NCBI RefSeq assembly: GCF_023065955.2
Contig: NW_026623008.1
Coordinates: 811,001 to 875,000 of the forward strand
From: Ursus arctos
Lineage: Eukaryota > Chordata > Mammalia > Carnivora > Ursidae
Length of the DNA: 64,000 bases
Direction: 5' to 3'
Below the pieces are notes generated by a model, which searched no databases, had not been told where the DNA came from, and saw nothing but the letters and a program-made list of their open reading frames with translations. The position numbers and the translations under genes were made by a program. This document shows, piece after piece, positions 57,601 to 64,000 of the stretch; the first letter of the stretch is position 1; each line of letters begins with the position of its first letter.

Positions 57601-60600
57601 CATACGACCCAGGCGCCCACGGGTGCACGGTACAGTGCGTGTTCAGTGAGCGCTCGCGGCCCGGCTTGCTCAGGGGTGGCTTTCCTGAGGAGTTCCTATA
57701 AACAGAAACCCTGCCGTGGAAATACGGCCCCAGTCAATTCTCAGAAACCTGAGTGTTTTCTGGGAAGACCTTTGGGGGGCAGGCACCGCCCAGTGCGAGG
57801 ACCTGCAGGGGTGTGGGCACAGGGATGGGACCCCTGCCCGCCTGGGGCTCTGTTGTACTCCTGCCCAGGCCAAGGTTGGGAGGGGCTGGGCCCCACGGGC
57901 CCCGACAGGCCTGGGGCCATTTCCCTTGATTTTGTCCCCTCTTCCAACGCCAGAGCAGCCAGAGGAGGCCACGTGGGACCCCACAAACCGCGTGGGGCTT
58001 CTGCTTCTAGTTAGCGCCTCTTGCTCCCTGGCCCCCATCTGGGCTCACCTGGAACCTTCCCTTTTTCTACCTCAAAGTTCCCCCACTCCGCTGCCTGCCT
58101 TTGAGTCTCCACCAAACCAAGTGACTGGCTGACTCTGTCACGACACACGGCCTGAGTGTGCAGCTGGGGTCTTTGTTTACCCCACAGGCCAAGTGCTACC
58201 CAGCCCCACAAAGTGGCTGCACTGTGCACCCTGAGATAAACTGGCAGAGGCTGGCGAGCCCTAGTTGCCCGAACAAATCCACGGGAGCCCCTCTTGAGTC
58301 CCCCGATGTTTGTGGTCCTGGCGCTGAGACAGGCAAGTCCCCCGCAGATGCGCGGTCATGGCAGACGCCTGCGGAACTTCCACACCTACAGCCAGTTCTG
58401 CGCTGGAGGCAGGGCCCGCGAAGCCCGGGGAACTGTTCGGGGAGCGAGAGTACCCTGAGTGCTAACCACAGCATTTGCCTACTTTTCTCCACCTAAGTTG
58501 TACTAAAGTAAAAAGTTTTCAGAGATGACCGCTCTGGTGTCTGGACGCCTTTGCAAAACCCTGCAGATAGAAATGCACTTCTTTCCTTGGGCTCCGTTCG
58601 CTTTTCTTCTTTTTCTTCTGGTTTTCCTGTCTGTCCACGAGGTGCCAAGGACCTGCGCATGCAGGGGGAGTGTCCCCTCGTTGCTGGAGCCGCTCACCAC
58701 AGACCCAGGGGCTTGGAACAACACGGGCTTATTCTCCTAGAATTCTGGAGGTCAGAACCAGACACAGGTCCCACTGGCTAAGGTCCAGCTGGGGGCGGGG
58801 CTGCTTCCTTCTGAGGCTCCAGGGAGACTCCCTTTCCTGGTCCTTGCCGGGGTCTAGACGCACCGCATCCCTGGCCGTGGCCCCGCCTCCGTCTTCCCAT
58901 CTGATTGCCTGTGTGTCTGACTCTGGCCCTGCCGCCCCTCTCATGACGGTGACTCTGAGAGTCGACCCTGTGGGAGGTCCTCGGCTGAGTCTCACACGTG
59001 GGTCCCATGGGTCCGGGCTCCGCTGCTGCCGGGCTCACCGTGTGTGCACGACGACGGAGTCCTGGTACAGCCGGTCATACATACACATCTTCAGATCTAC
59101 GTTGGGCTTTGGCACCCAGACGGGCACATCGATAGCAACGCCCAGGACTCTGAAATACAACTGAGTTTGAAGGGGCAAAGTCAGAGACACATGCTTCTGC
59201 TGGCAGAGCGGGTGAGGCCAGCTGAGTGAGGACGCAGCCTAGCCAAGGGGGTTTTATAACTCTTACAAGCATCCGAAGGTTAATCATTAAACCAGCCACG
59301 TTTTGGAGTTCTGTGGCAGTTTTCATATCATATAATTTAAACAATCCTTTTTATTACCAGAATGTTCAAACATAAAAAGACGGAATAGTATAATGGATCG
59401 TCATGTACCCATCACACAGCTTCGTGACGATTGCCATGTTTAGCTGTTTAAAAACCCCTTTCATTACAGAACAATGCATCTCACAGAGAGACGTACACTT
59501 TATAAAACTCTCCCAGCTAATGCAGAGGGAGGCTCAGAGGTCGCGAAGGGACCAGGGACAGAGGGAAGTACTTCTATCCCCTCCGCGGCCACTGGCTCCT
59601 CCCAGCCAAAGCCTGAGTCCTGGGTCTTGGGAGGTTTGGGGGGGTCTGTGGGGGTCCTGCAGGGACAGGCTGTGCCCAGCAGCCCCTCTCGGGCTGGGCA
59701 GGGGCCTGGCAGGGGAGGCACTGTCCTGGTGTGACGGCAGTGAGCCGAGGACTCCACACGCCTTCCTCCAGGACCCCCGGGCTGGGAAGGGGGCCGCCGG
59801 CCCACAGGACGGGACTCGTGACACTTAGAACACCCCAGCCGGCAGACCCTAGGCACAGGGTCTCTGGCGCAGAGAGAAGACTGCAGGATAAAGACAGAAT
59901 GTCGGTGGTCTGAGTGCCGGGGAAGGCGCGGAGGGCATGAATATGTGAATCACCCAGTTCAGGAATTTGCTCACAGCCCTTACACACACGTGCACACGTC
60001 ACGTCGATAAACTCAGTTTTGCCTTTGGTCACAACAAACATGTCAACAAATTAAAAAAAATGAACAACAGAGTTTGCAGGTCATGTTCTCTGAGCCAAAT
60101 TTAATAAACCTTCAAGTAAATAAATAAATAACAAAAAGTAATGAGTAAAAATGGTAACTGCTTGGAAATGAGGAGAGGCATTTCTAGTGATTAAGAGCAG
60201 GGGCTCCGTATGTGTGTGCACGGGTGTGTGTGTGTGTGTTGGCTATGGAGGCAGCCATCTGTGCCGCCAGCTGGCTGGCCAGGTGTGGGCAGCGCAGGCA
60301 GCTTCCTCGCAGGGTTGTGGCGGGAGGAGCGCCGAGGGGCAGGGACCCAGGGCCCAGGGCCCACGCCACGGTGCGGTACTCACTGTCGGGCACTGCTGAT
60401 TCTTGAACACAGCCTTGAACTTGGTCTGGACCTCTCCCGGGATGACCGGCGTGAAGATGACCGGCACTTTGACGGAGCTGAAGGGGCCAATCTCACCCTC
60501 TGTCACCTGCATGGGAAGACAGGTGCCACAGGCCAGTCAGGCTTCATGTTTCTATCAAGGCACTTCCCCCGTCCTCACCACGGGCTGCATCACCACGAGG

Positions 60601-61062
60601 TGAGTGTCCCTGGGTGGCCTGGCCCTGCCCTTCGAGGACTTGCTGCCCAGCGTCACAGCTGCACCCCGCCGTGTGCGTACTTGCTCTCTTGATGACCCGG
60701 GACCCTTGTGTGCACGTGCACGCGTGCATACACCATACTCCAGCCGGGGAGGCCCTGCCCGTGTCTCTGAGTGGACCCAGGGCCCTGCACCCAGGACACT
60801 GGCTCTGCTGCTCCAGTCCTGCCTGACCCCCGCTCGGGACGGCTGACGGTGCCACCCAGAGGCTGAGTCCGGACAAGTCTCGTCGGGCTCTGGCCAAGTG
60901 GAAGGGCCACCCTGGGGGAGGGGGCAGCAGGTCAGGAGGGCATGGCTGGAGGAAGGTGGCCTGTGATGCAGTGGGCCTTGCTAACCTCTCCCAGCGAGAT
61001 CTCTGTCTGTTCCTCCTCGGGAGGTATGGTCACGACAGTGGTCATGGTCACTCCTTCAGATT
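45561..61062 (-). CDS. CFAP74: Cilia- and flagella-associated protein 74, C-terminal part (21 coding exons)
   Basis: Twenty-one minus-strand exons join in one frame to about 907 residues plus stop; human CFAP74 is about 1,584 residues (memory), so roughly the C-terminal 57 percent is here and the rest lies past 64,000. The protein is built of repeated Ig-like ASH/MSP-type domains of the HYDIN kind. Examples: SAVDFGYCTIYEG...LYNHSLLPQGFGF (exon 56676-56849), ISNFGDIAVG...IQNISPEDLAVEF (49065-48648), LDMGYVIARES...LQNHSTLPIKFS (48268-47287) and GTQNHSGQSVFSVVPVEG (46920-47074). In Chlamydomonas the orthologue FAP74 is a C1d projection subunit of the axonemal central apparatus, with calmodulin in the complex; human variants cause ciliary disease (established knowledge). 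Introns are GT-AG except one that appears GC-AG. The identification rests on domain type and synteny. Confidence 0.9.
45858..45992 (-). CDS. CFAP74: CFAP74 coding exon
   Basis: 135 bp, donor gtaagt. Encodes TVEFSLDGGTSLQHKGF to PPADFD. Frame with the previous exon requires the acceptor after gtcccgcag (45,992), not the tempting ctgcag 16 bp earlier. Confidence 0.82.
46214..46344 (-). CDS. CFAP74: CFAP74 coding exon
   Basis: Acceptor ctcttcag, donor gtgacc. Encodes AEELKPILVTLDYIQLDTD to TTQLAPKK. Confidence 0.88.
46584..46716 (-). CDS. CFAP74: CFAP74 coding exon
   Basis: Acceptor tgtccccag, donor gtgagc. Encodes KLSHQILLKGAAREHMMFVE to ERRE. A 13-C run lies just downstream in the intron (46,562-46,574). 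Confidence 0.9.
46920..47074 (-). CDS. CFAP74: CFAP74 coding exon
   Basis: Acceptor cgacccgcag, donor gtgtgg. Encodes TQNHSGQSVFSVVPVEGIMD to QVVLFEK, the start of an ASH-type domain. Confidence 0.88.
47287..47416 (-). CDS. CFAP74: CFAP74 coding exon
   Basis: Donor gtgagc. Encodes LQNHSTLPIKFSLQLDSLS to RTEVVG. An alternative acceptor 6 bp inside (47,410) would drop only LQ; LQNHS fits the strand pattern of the domain. Confidence 0.85.
47417..48267 (-). other. CFAP74: CFAP74 intron
   Basis: 851 bp. A 15-C run at 47,971-47,985; otherwise unique sequence with nothing recognised. Confidence 0.75.
48268..48423 (-). CDS. CFAP74: CFAP74 coding exon
   Basis: Acceptor ctccatag, donor gtgaag. Encodes AQETLDIITKRGTLSLTLMG to SVSSSFK. 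Confidence 0.9.
48648..48767 (-). CDS. CFAP74: CFAP74 coding exon
   Basis: Acceptor gccctcag, donor gtgagt. Encodes VEFSMLNPNGPFVLLNPISK to SPHESVL. Confidence 0.9.
48874..48929 (-). CDS. CFAP74: CFAP74 coding exon (short)
   Basis: 56 bp, acceptor catttcag, donor gtatcc. Encodes HHGIKKVSIQNISPEDLA. Confidence 0.87.
49065..49174 (-). CDS. CFAP74: CFAP74 coding exon
   Basis: Acceptor cccccag, donor gtgagt. Encodes PHNTLYLELWCPAVPPSIVV to FGDIAV. Confidence 0.9.
49337..49471 (-). CDS. CFAP74: CFAP74 coding exon
   Basis: Acceptor cattccag, donor gtgcgg. Encodes SDEYQAAQATLARSFQGKFD to EPLSF. Confidence 0.9.
50062..50201 (-). CDS. CFAP74: CFAP74 coding exon
   Basis: Acceptor caccccag, donor gtagcc. 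Encodes VRKDTVTQRKDLRRQSFSTL to QDLKF, a basic linker between domains. Confidence 0.9.
50202..51345 (-). other. CFAP74: CFAP74 intron with a SINE
   Basis: Unique GC-rich DNA plus one antisense SINE (50,783-50,984). No extra exon recognised. Confidence 0.7.
50783..50984 (-). repeat. CanSINE, antisense
   Basis: Poly(T), then attaagattttatttatttg, and gagccgcccaggcgcccc at the right. Confidence 0.9.
51346..51444 (-). CDS. CFAP74: CFAP74 coding exon
   Basis: Acceptor ccctgcag, donor gtgcgt. Encodes RCLIQVAFRPTLPSPLIHQE to PVEVRP. Confidence 0.9.
51445..52627 (-). other. CFAP74: CFAP74 intron (probable GC-AG)
   Basis: 1,183 bp of unique sequence; nothing recognised apart from its unusual donor. 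Confidence 0.65.
52628..52904 (-). CDS. CFAP74: CFAP74 coding exon (largest, 277 bp)
   Basis: Acceptor cccttccag. Encodes CFKLACRAVGVHPPLELSHY to SVGTVLPGK. The frame of the next exon requires the 3' edge at aag|gcaggt, a GC donor; GT sites further on give the wrong phase. Confidence 0.82.
52905..55799 (-). other. CFAP74: CFAP74 intron with minisatellite
   Basis: 2.9 kb: an AT-rich patch at 53,160-54,010 with no assignable repeat, a (GGGC)n run near 54,694, and the CA-rich minisatellite at 54,995-55,627. Confidence 0.7.
54995..55627. repeat. CA-rich minisatellite
   Basis: Over 600 bp of imperfect cacaca / tgcacactcaca units with higher-order repeats. The marker cccctcgtgc occurs at 55,123, 55,232, 55,351 and 55,480. 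Ends in a (CA)n run. Confidence 0.9.
55800..55933 (-). CDS. CFAP74: CFAP74 coding exon
   Basis: Acceptor tttgccag, donor gtgagt. Encodes FVDVQPNDGFGTILPLEMLQ to CKSEIN. Confidence 0.91.
56676..56849 (-). CDS. CFAP74: CFAP74 coding exon (ASH-type domain core)
   Basis: Acceptor cacttcag, donor gtacct. Encodes IKPVGFTVHAVVTTSDLELS, DFGYCTIYEG and FGFVGLPK. Confidence 0.92.
57233..57320 (-). CDS. CFAP74: CFAP74 coding exon
   Basis: Acceptor ctctttcag, donor gtctgc (unusual after GT). Encodes QSLPEDAGKYFDKETRVLKA to IRVADQ. Confidence 0.88.
57406..57534 (-). CDS. CFAP74: CFAP74 coding exon
   Basis: Acceptor ccctgcag, donor gtgagc. Encodes SKAALRLKFEVCKELREHIE to VQLKFLP. Confidence 0.91.
57535..59038 (-). 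other. CFAP74: CFAP74 intron with an old repeat
   Basis: 1.5 kb. 58,700-58,990 holds a dispersed mammalian repeat (ggaacaacacgggcttattc, ctagaattctggaggtcag) whose family I do not assign. The rest is unique. Confidence 0.6.
59039..59160 (-). CDS. CFAP74: CFAP74 coding exon
   Basis: Donor gtgagc. Encodes LYFRVLGVAIDVPVWVPKPN to VVVHT. Frame requires the acceptor after caaactcag (59,161-59,163); the nearer tttcag 11 bp inside breaks the phase. Confidence 0.85.
59161..60383 (-). other. CFAP74: CFAP74 intron
   Basis: 1.2 kb with an old LINE-like patch at 59,330-59,470 (tataatggatcgtcatgtac), an AT-rich patch at 60,040-60,170 and a MIR-like gtgattaagagcaggggctc at 60,188. No exon recognised. Confidence 0.6.
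60384..60506 (-). CDS. CFAP74: CFAP74 coding exon
   Basis: Acceptor catgcag, donor gtgagtacc. Encodes VTEGEIGPFSSVKVPVIFTP to NQQCPT. Confidence 0.91.
60986..61062 (-). CDS. CFAP74: CFAP74 coding exon (most 5' certain one)
   Basis: Acceptor cttttccag, donor gttagc. Encodes SEGVTMTTVVTIPPEEEQTE ISLGE (read in two parts). The same frame stays open upstream to about 61,324, so the true 5' edge could be further out. Confidence 0.8.
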
Positions 61063-62088
61063 CTGGAAAAGAAGGAGGTCTAGATGAGAGGGCTGGGGCA
61101 GCCCATGGGGCCCAGGGGTGAGCTGAGGTCCCAGGGGGATCTGGCCCCTCCCGCTCTGGGACCACCAGCTCCCAGCCAGCTCCCTCCCTCTGGCCCTGCT
61201 CTGCAAAGAGGAACGACCCAGTGGCATAGGAGGGGCAGAGGGACTTCTCAGGGACAGTGGGCACCATGGCCTTGGGAGCTGGAGACTGGGGGTGGAAGAG
61301 GGGGCCAGAGCGACTGAGACCCAAGCTAGGGGAGGTGAGGTCAGCAAGGGGAGCTGGCTGTGTGTGGCTGGTGGGGTGCAGGGGCCTGAGGGTCAGAGCC
61401 AGAGAAGATGGAATGAGCCAGCCCTTTGGGGGTCAGGGGACTGGAGAGTGGGCTCAGAGGGGTTTTCTATTCAGAGGAAGAAAGAAGAAGGCCCAGCAGA
61501 GAGGAGGGCTGATGCAGAGGGAGTGGAGAGTTGGTGGGGTATGGCCTGGGGTGGGAGGTGTTTCTAGTGGCCAGTGGAGCAGAGGGACCAAGGCCTAAAA
61601 GTTTACAAGGATATCACGTTCCAAATGTCCCAGCCAAGTCCCCGTTACTTAGTGTTGCCTGTGCGTGTGCCACTGGCGTGTTCCCTGCTGGCAGGCTGTG
61701 CACACTGACCCACCCGGGGGCTATTTGTCGGGAAGGCCCCTGAAAGCAGATGCTGACTCCTCTTGTCTGAGAAGGTCTTCCGGTGGACTTTGCTCGTGAT
61801 GACACAATTTGACAGGAGAGATGAAGGTCAGCACCCTCCCTAGTCCTGATCTTGGGCTGCCTGGCCTGGCCACCACGGAAGATCCAGGAGAACTCCGGCG
61901 GCCTGGCCCAGGCCCGCCCCTGACACCATGTGTGCCCAGCATGGCTGAACGATGACCCTACAGGGTAGTGTGCTCCGTTTCTGGGGCCTGGGGTTGGTCT
62001 GGGCCCCTCCAACTTGGCAGACCTGTCACCCCACTCAGCAGCCACAACTGTCACCTCAGTGGGGGAGGGGCCAGTTGGCTGTCACCAC

Positions 62089-62142
62089 CTTGATGTTTAT
62101 GTCCTTGTCTGCTTCAGGAGTAAGCACTATGACAGCCCGGGC
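62089..62142 (-). CDS. CFAP74: Candidate further CFAP74 exon
   Basis: 54 bp on the minus strand between ctggctcag and gtggtg encode ARAVIVLTPEADKDINIK, phase 0 at both ends. It looks like a real exon but cannot be spliced directly to 60986-61062 (phase mismatch), so an intermediate exon would be needed. Confidence 0.4.
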
Positions 62143-62639
62143 CTGAGCCAGGGCAGACCCCGGGGTCGCTGCTTCAGTCTGCGTGGTTGGTGGTTGGGGT
62201 CTGTTGGTGGGTCCCAGTGTGGAACTGTGCTGATGAGTCTGCTAAGAACACGGCGAACTTTCGTCAGTTCTAGACTCGGGCTCATTAAAGATTGTGAAAG
62301 CTTCCTTTCATCACGTGTCCAGTATTGGTCCCTGCTATCAGTCATAGAGTGGACATTTACTCACCTCCGGGATACGAGTGTAGATGTGTTTCGACATTTT
62401 AGAAAGTTCTCAGCAAGCATGTTGTTAAATACGACCGTTTCCTGACTCGAGGAGACAGATGAGACCTCCTGCCTCTGTCCTCCATGGCTTAGACCACGCT
62501 TTCATGTCTCCATCTCTGCCTGTCTGCAATTGGGAAGTTCCCTGGGTCTCTCCTCAGCAACGTCTCTCCACTTCATCCCGATTGGGGTTCCCGTTTCAAT
62601 GATCACATTCTTACTTCTAGAAGATTTATTAGGTTCGTT

Positions 62640-63530
62640 TTCCGATCTGCTTCCCCTCCTTCCTCGTGATGGTTTTCCATGTATCGAGTGAGCACGCTTA
62701 TTTTGTGTCAGTGTCGGATAATATCGGTATCCGAAACCTGCAAGATACAGCTCTCTGCTGTTCCTGTGTGTTGAATGGTTTCTTTTCCACCTCTTTTTAT
62801 GAAGGAGTAAAGTCCACCCATTTCAGTGTAACCTTCTGCAAGTTTTGACAAACGCACAGTGCGTAGCCCCCGCCACGGTCGAGACATGGAACACTTCCAT
62901 CACCCCCAAGCCCCCGTGCGCCCCTTTGTAGCCAACCGCTCCCCTGCCCCTGGGAGCCACTCATGTGTATAGTTTCGCCTTTCCCAGAATGCCAGGCAGA
63001 TGTTTTTTGAGCCCGGCCTTTCGCTGACCGAGGATGCCTCTGAGACTGGCGCATGTGGCTGCATCTCTAGCTGAGCCCCCTGGTGGCAGGGATGAGGCTC
63101 CGCATGTTTGCTCACCCGTCAGGGACATCTGGGGGGCTAGTTTGCGGCAGTTACAAATAAACCCTCTGGAAATGTTCACGTACAGTTCTCCCTTCGAATA
63201 CAGGTTTTCATTTCTCTTGGTAAATACCTAGGAGTGGGGTGTCTGGTTGTAATATGTTTGCTTAACTTGATGAGAAAGTGCCAAACGCTTCGGCAGTGGC
63301 CACACACCCAGCAGCAGACAGGGGTCACGGCAGCCCCTCACCAGCACTTGGTGTTGCCGGCCGTCTGCCTTGTTTTTGGCGGATCTAGCCACGCTACTCG
63401 ATGTGTGGTGCAATTCCACCGCGGGTTTAATTTGCGGTTCCTTCACGGCTAATGATGCTGACCATCTTTTCACGTGCTGAAACGCTGTCGACAAATCTTT
63501 GGTAAAGTGTCTAAGTTATTCTGCTCATTT
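62640..63530 (+). repeat. Old LINE-1 3' fragment
   Basis: Diverged landmarks include gcaagttttgacaaacgcac, tcatgtgtatagtttcgcct, taaatacctaggagtggggt and gctaatgatgctgaccatct. It resumes after the SINEs with gttctttacatattttgggc. Confidence 0.65.
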
Positions 63531-63702
63531 TTAAAAAAAGCTTTTATTTTTATTTATGAGAGAGAGAGCAAGCAGGGGAGGGGGGAAGGAAGGGGGAGAA
63601 GGAGAGAGAATCCCAAGCAGACTCTGTGCTGAGCGCAGAGCCCAACGTGGGGCTCGATCCCACGAGCCTGAAATCATGACCTGAGCTGAAACCAGGCACC
63701 CT
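63531..63702 (-). repeat. CanSINE, antisense, right end truncated
   Basis: aaaaaaagcttttattttta at the left; ends at accaggcaccc. Inserted in LINE-1 sequence. Confidence 0.82.
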
Positions 63703-63753
63703 TTCGACGCGTTTTTAAACTGGGTTATTTGTTTTCTAATTGAGTCTTGAAAG

Positions 63754-63957
63754 TTTTTTTTTTTTTTTAAGATTTTTATTTATTTATTCGACAGAGATAG
63801 AGACAGCCAGCGAGAGAGGGAACACAAGCAGGGGGAGTGGGAGAGGAAGAAGCAGGCTCATAGCAGAGGAGCCTGATGTGGGGCTCGATCCCATCACGCC
63901 GGGATCACGCCCTGAGCTGAAGGCAGACGCTTAACCGCTGTGATACCCAGGCGCCCC
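63754..63957 (-). repeat. CanSINE, younger form, antisense
   Basis: Poly(T)-aagatttttatttatttatt at the left, atacccaggcgcccc at the right. Duplication gagtcttgaaagtt flanks it (63,741 and 63,958). Confidence 0.93.
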
Positions 63958-64000
63958 GAGTCTTGAAAGTTCTTTACATATTTTGGGCATGTTCTTTATC

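Larger units (their letters stand above)
61063..64000 (-). other. CFAP74: Presumed CFAP74 intron/upstream DNA
   Basis: Apart from the candidate exon at 62089-62142, this is unique sequence to about 62,600, then old LINE-1 and two SINEs. Confidence 0.55.

Noticed and set aside
62127..62445. Short ORFs on both strands upstream of the candidate CFAP74 exon
   Set aside because: No splice-consistent edges or domain features; treated as intronic.

Overview
The window is genomic DNA from a carnivoran mammal. It carries about 35 copies of the carnivore tRNA-Lys-derived SINE (head gcgcctgggtggc, tail aaataaataaaatctt) and fragments of carnivore LINE-1. It also has CpG islands and multi-exon genes with GT-AG introns. 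About ten SINEs belong to a younger form with 'gctggctgtctctatctctgtc'-type 3' halves, which I associate with bears and their relatives, so an ursid or other arctoid is the best guess; the subfamily assignment is from memory.

The gene content and order match the conserved mammalian block GNB1(-) - CALML6(+) - TMEM52(-) - CFAP74(-) (human 1p36.33), in the same orientation as human. Layout: 1-18,100 is repeat-rich sequence interpreted as the first intron of GNB1 (minus strand). 18,200-20,060 is the GNB1 CpG island, with a non-coding first exon ending at a donor at 19,541/19,540. 20,060-38,470 is intergenic: unique GC-rich DNA, an orphan CpG island with a 30-bp Sp1-box tandem repeat (29.14-30.0 kb), and a dense patch of old LINE-1 pieces (30.1-34.3 kb). 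38,626-40,089 is CALML6, five coding exons encoding a 156-residue four-EF-hand protein. 40,951-42,378 is TMEM52, five coding exons on the minus strand encoding a 168-residue single-pass membrane protein with PPxY motifs. 45,561-61,062 holds 21 consecutive minus-strand coding exons of CFAP74 (about 907 residues plus stop, the C-terminal part), whose phases all agree. The N-terminal part lies beyond the window, with possible further exons at 61.1-62.1 kb.

CALML6 and TMEM52 converge, with poly(A) signals only about 310 bp apart; TMEM52 and CFAP74 are head-to-tail on the minus strand. GNB1 encodes a G-protein beta subunit, CALML6 a calmodulin-like regulator, TMEM52 an uncharacterised membrane protein, and CFAP74 a ciliary central-apparatus protein. 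They form a syntenic neighbourhood, not an operon-like pathway.

I found no novel multi-gene system. The points most worth a second look are the orphan CpG island with its Sp1/GC-box minisatellite, the ATG-only first coding exon of CALML6, a GC-AG intron required by frame in CFAP74, a G-run acceptor without a pyrimidine tract in CFAP74, and a CA-rich minisatellite whose repeat spacing grows 109, 119, 129 bp. All coding calls come from hand translation and splice-site reading; no database search was run.
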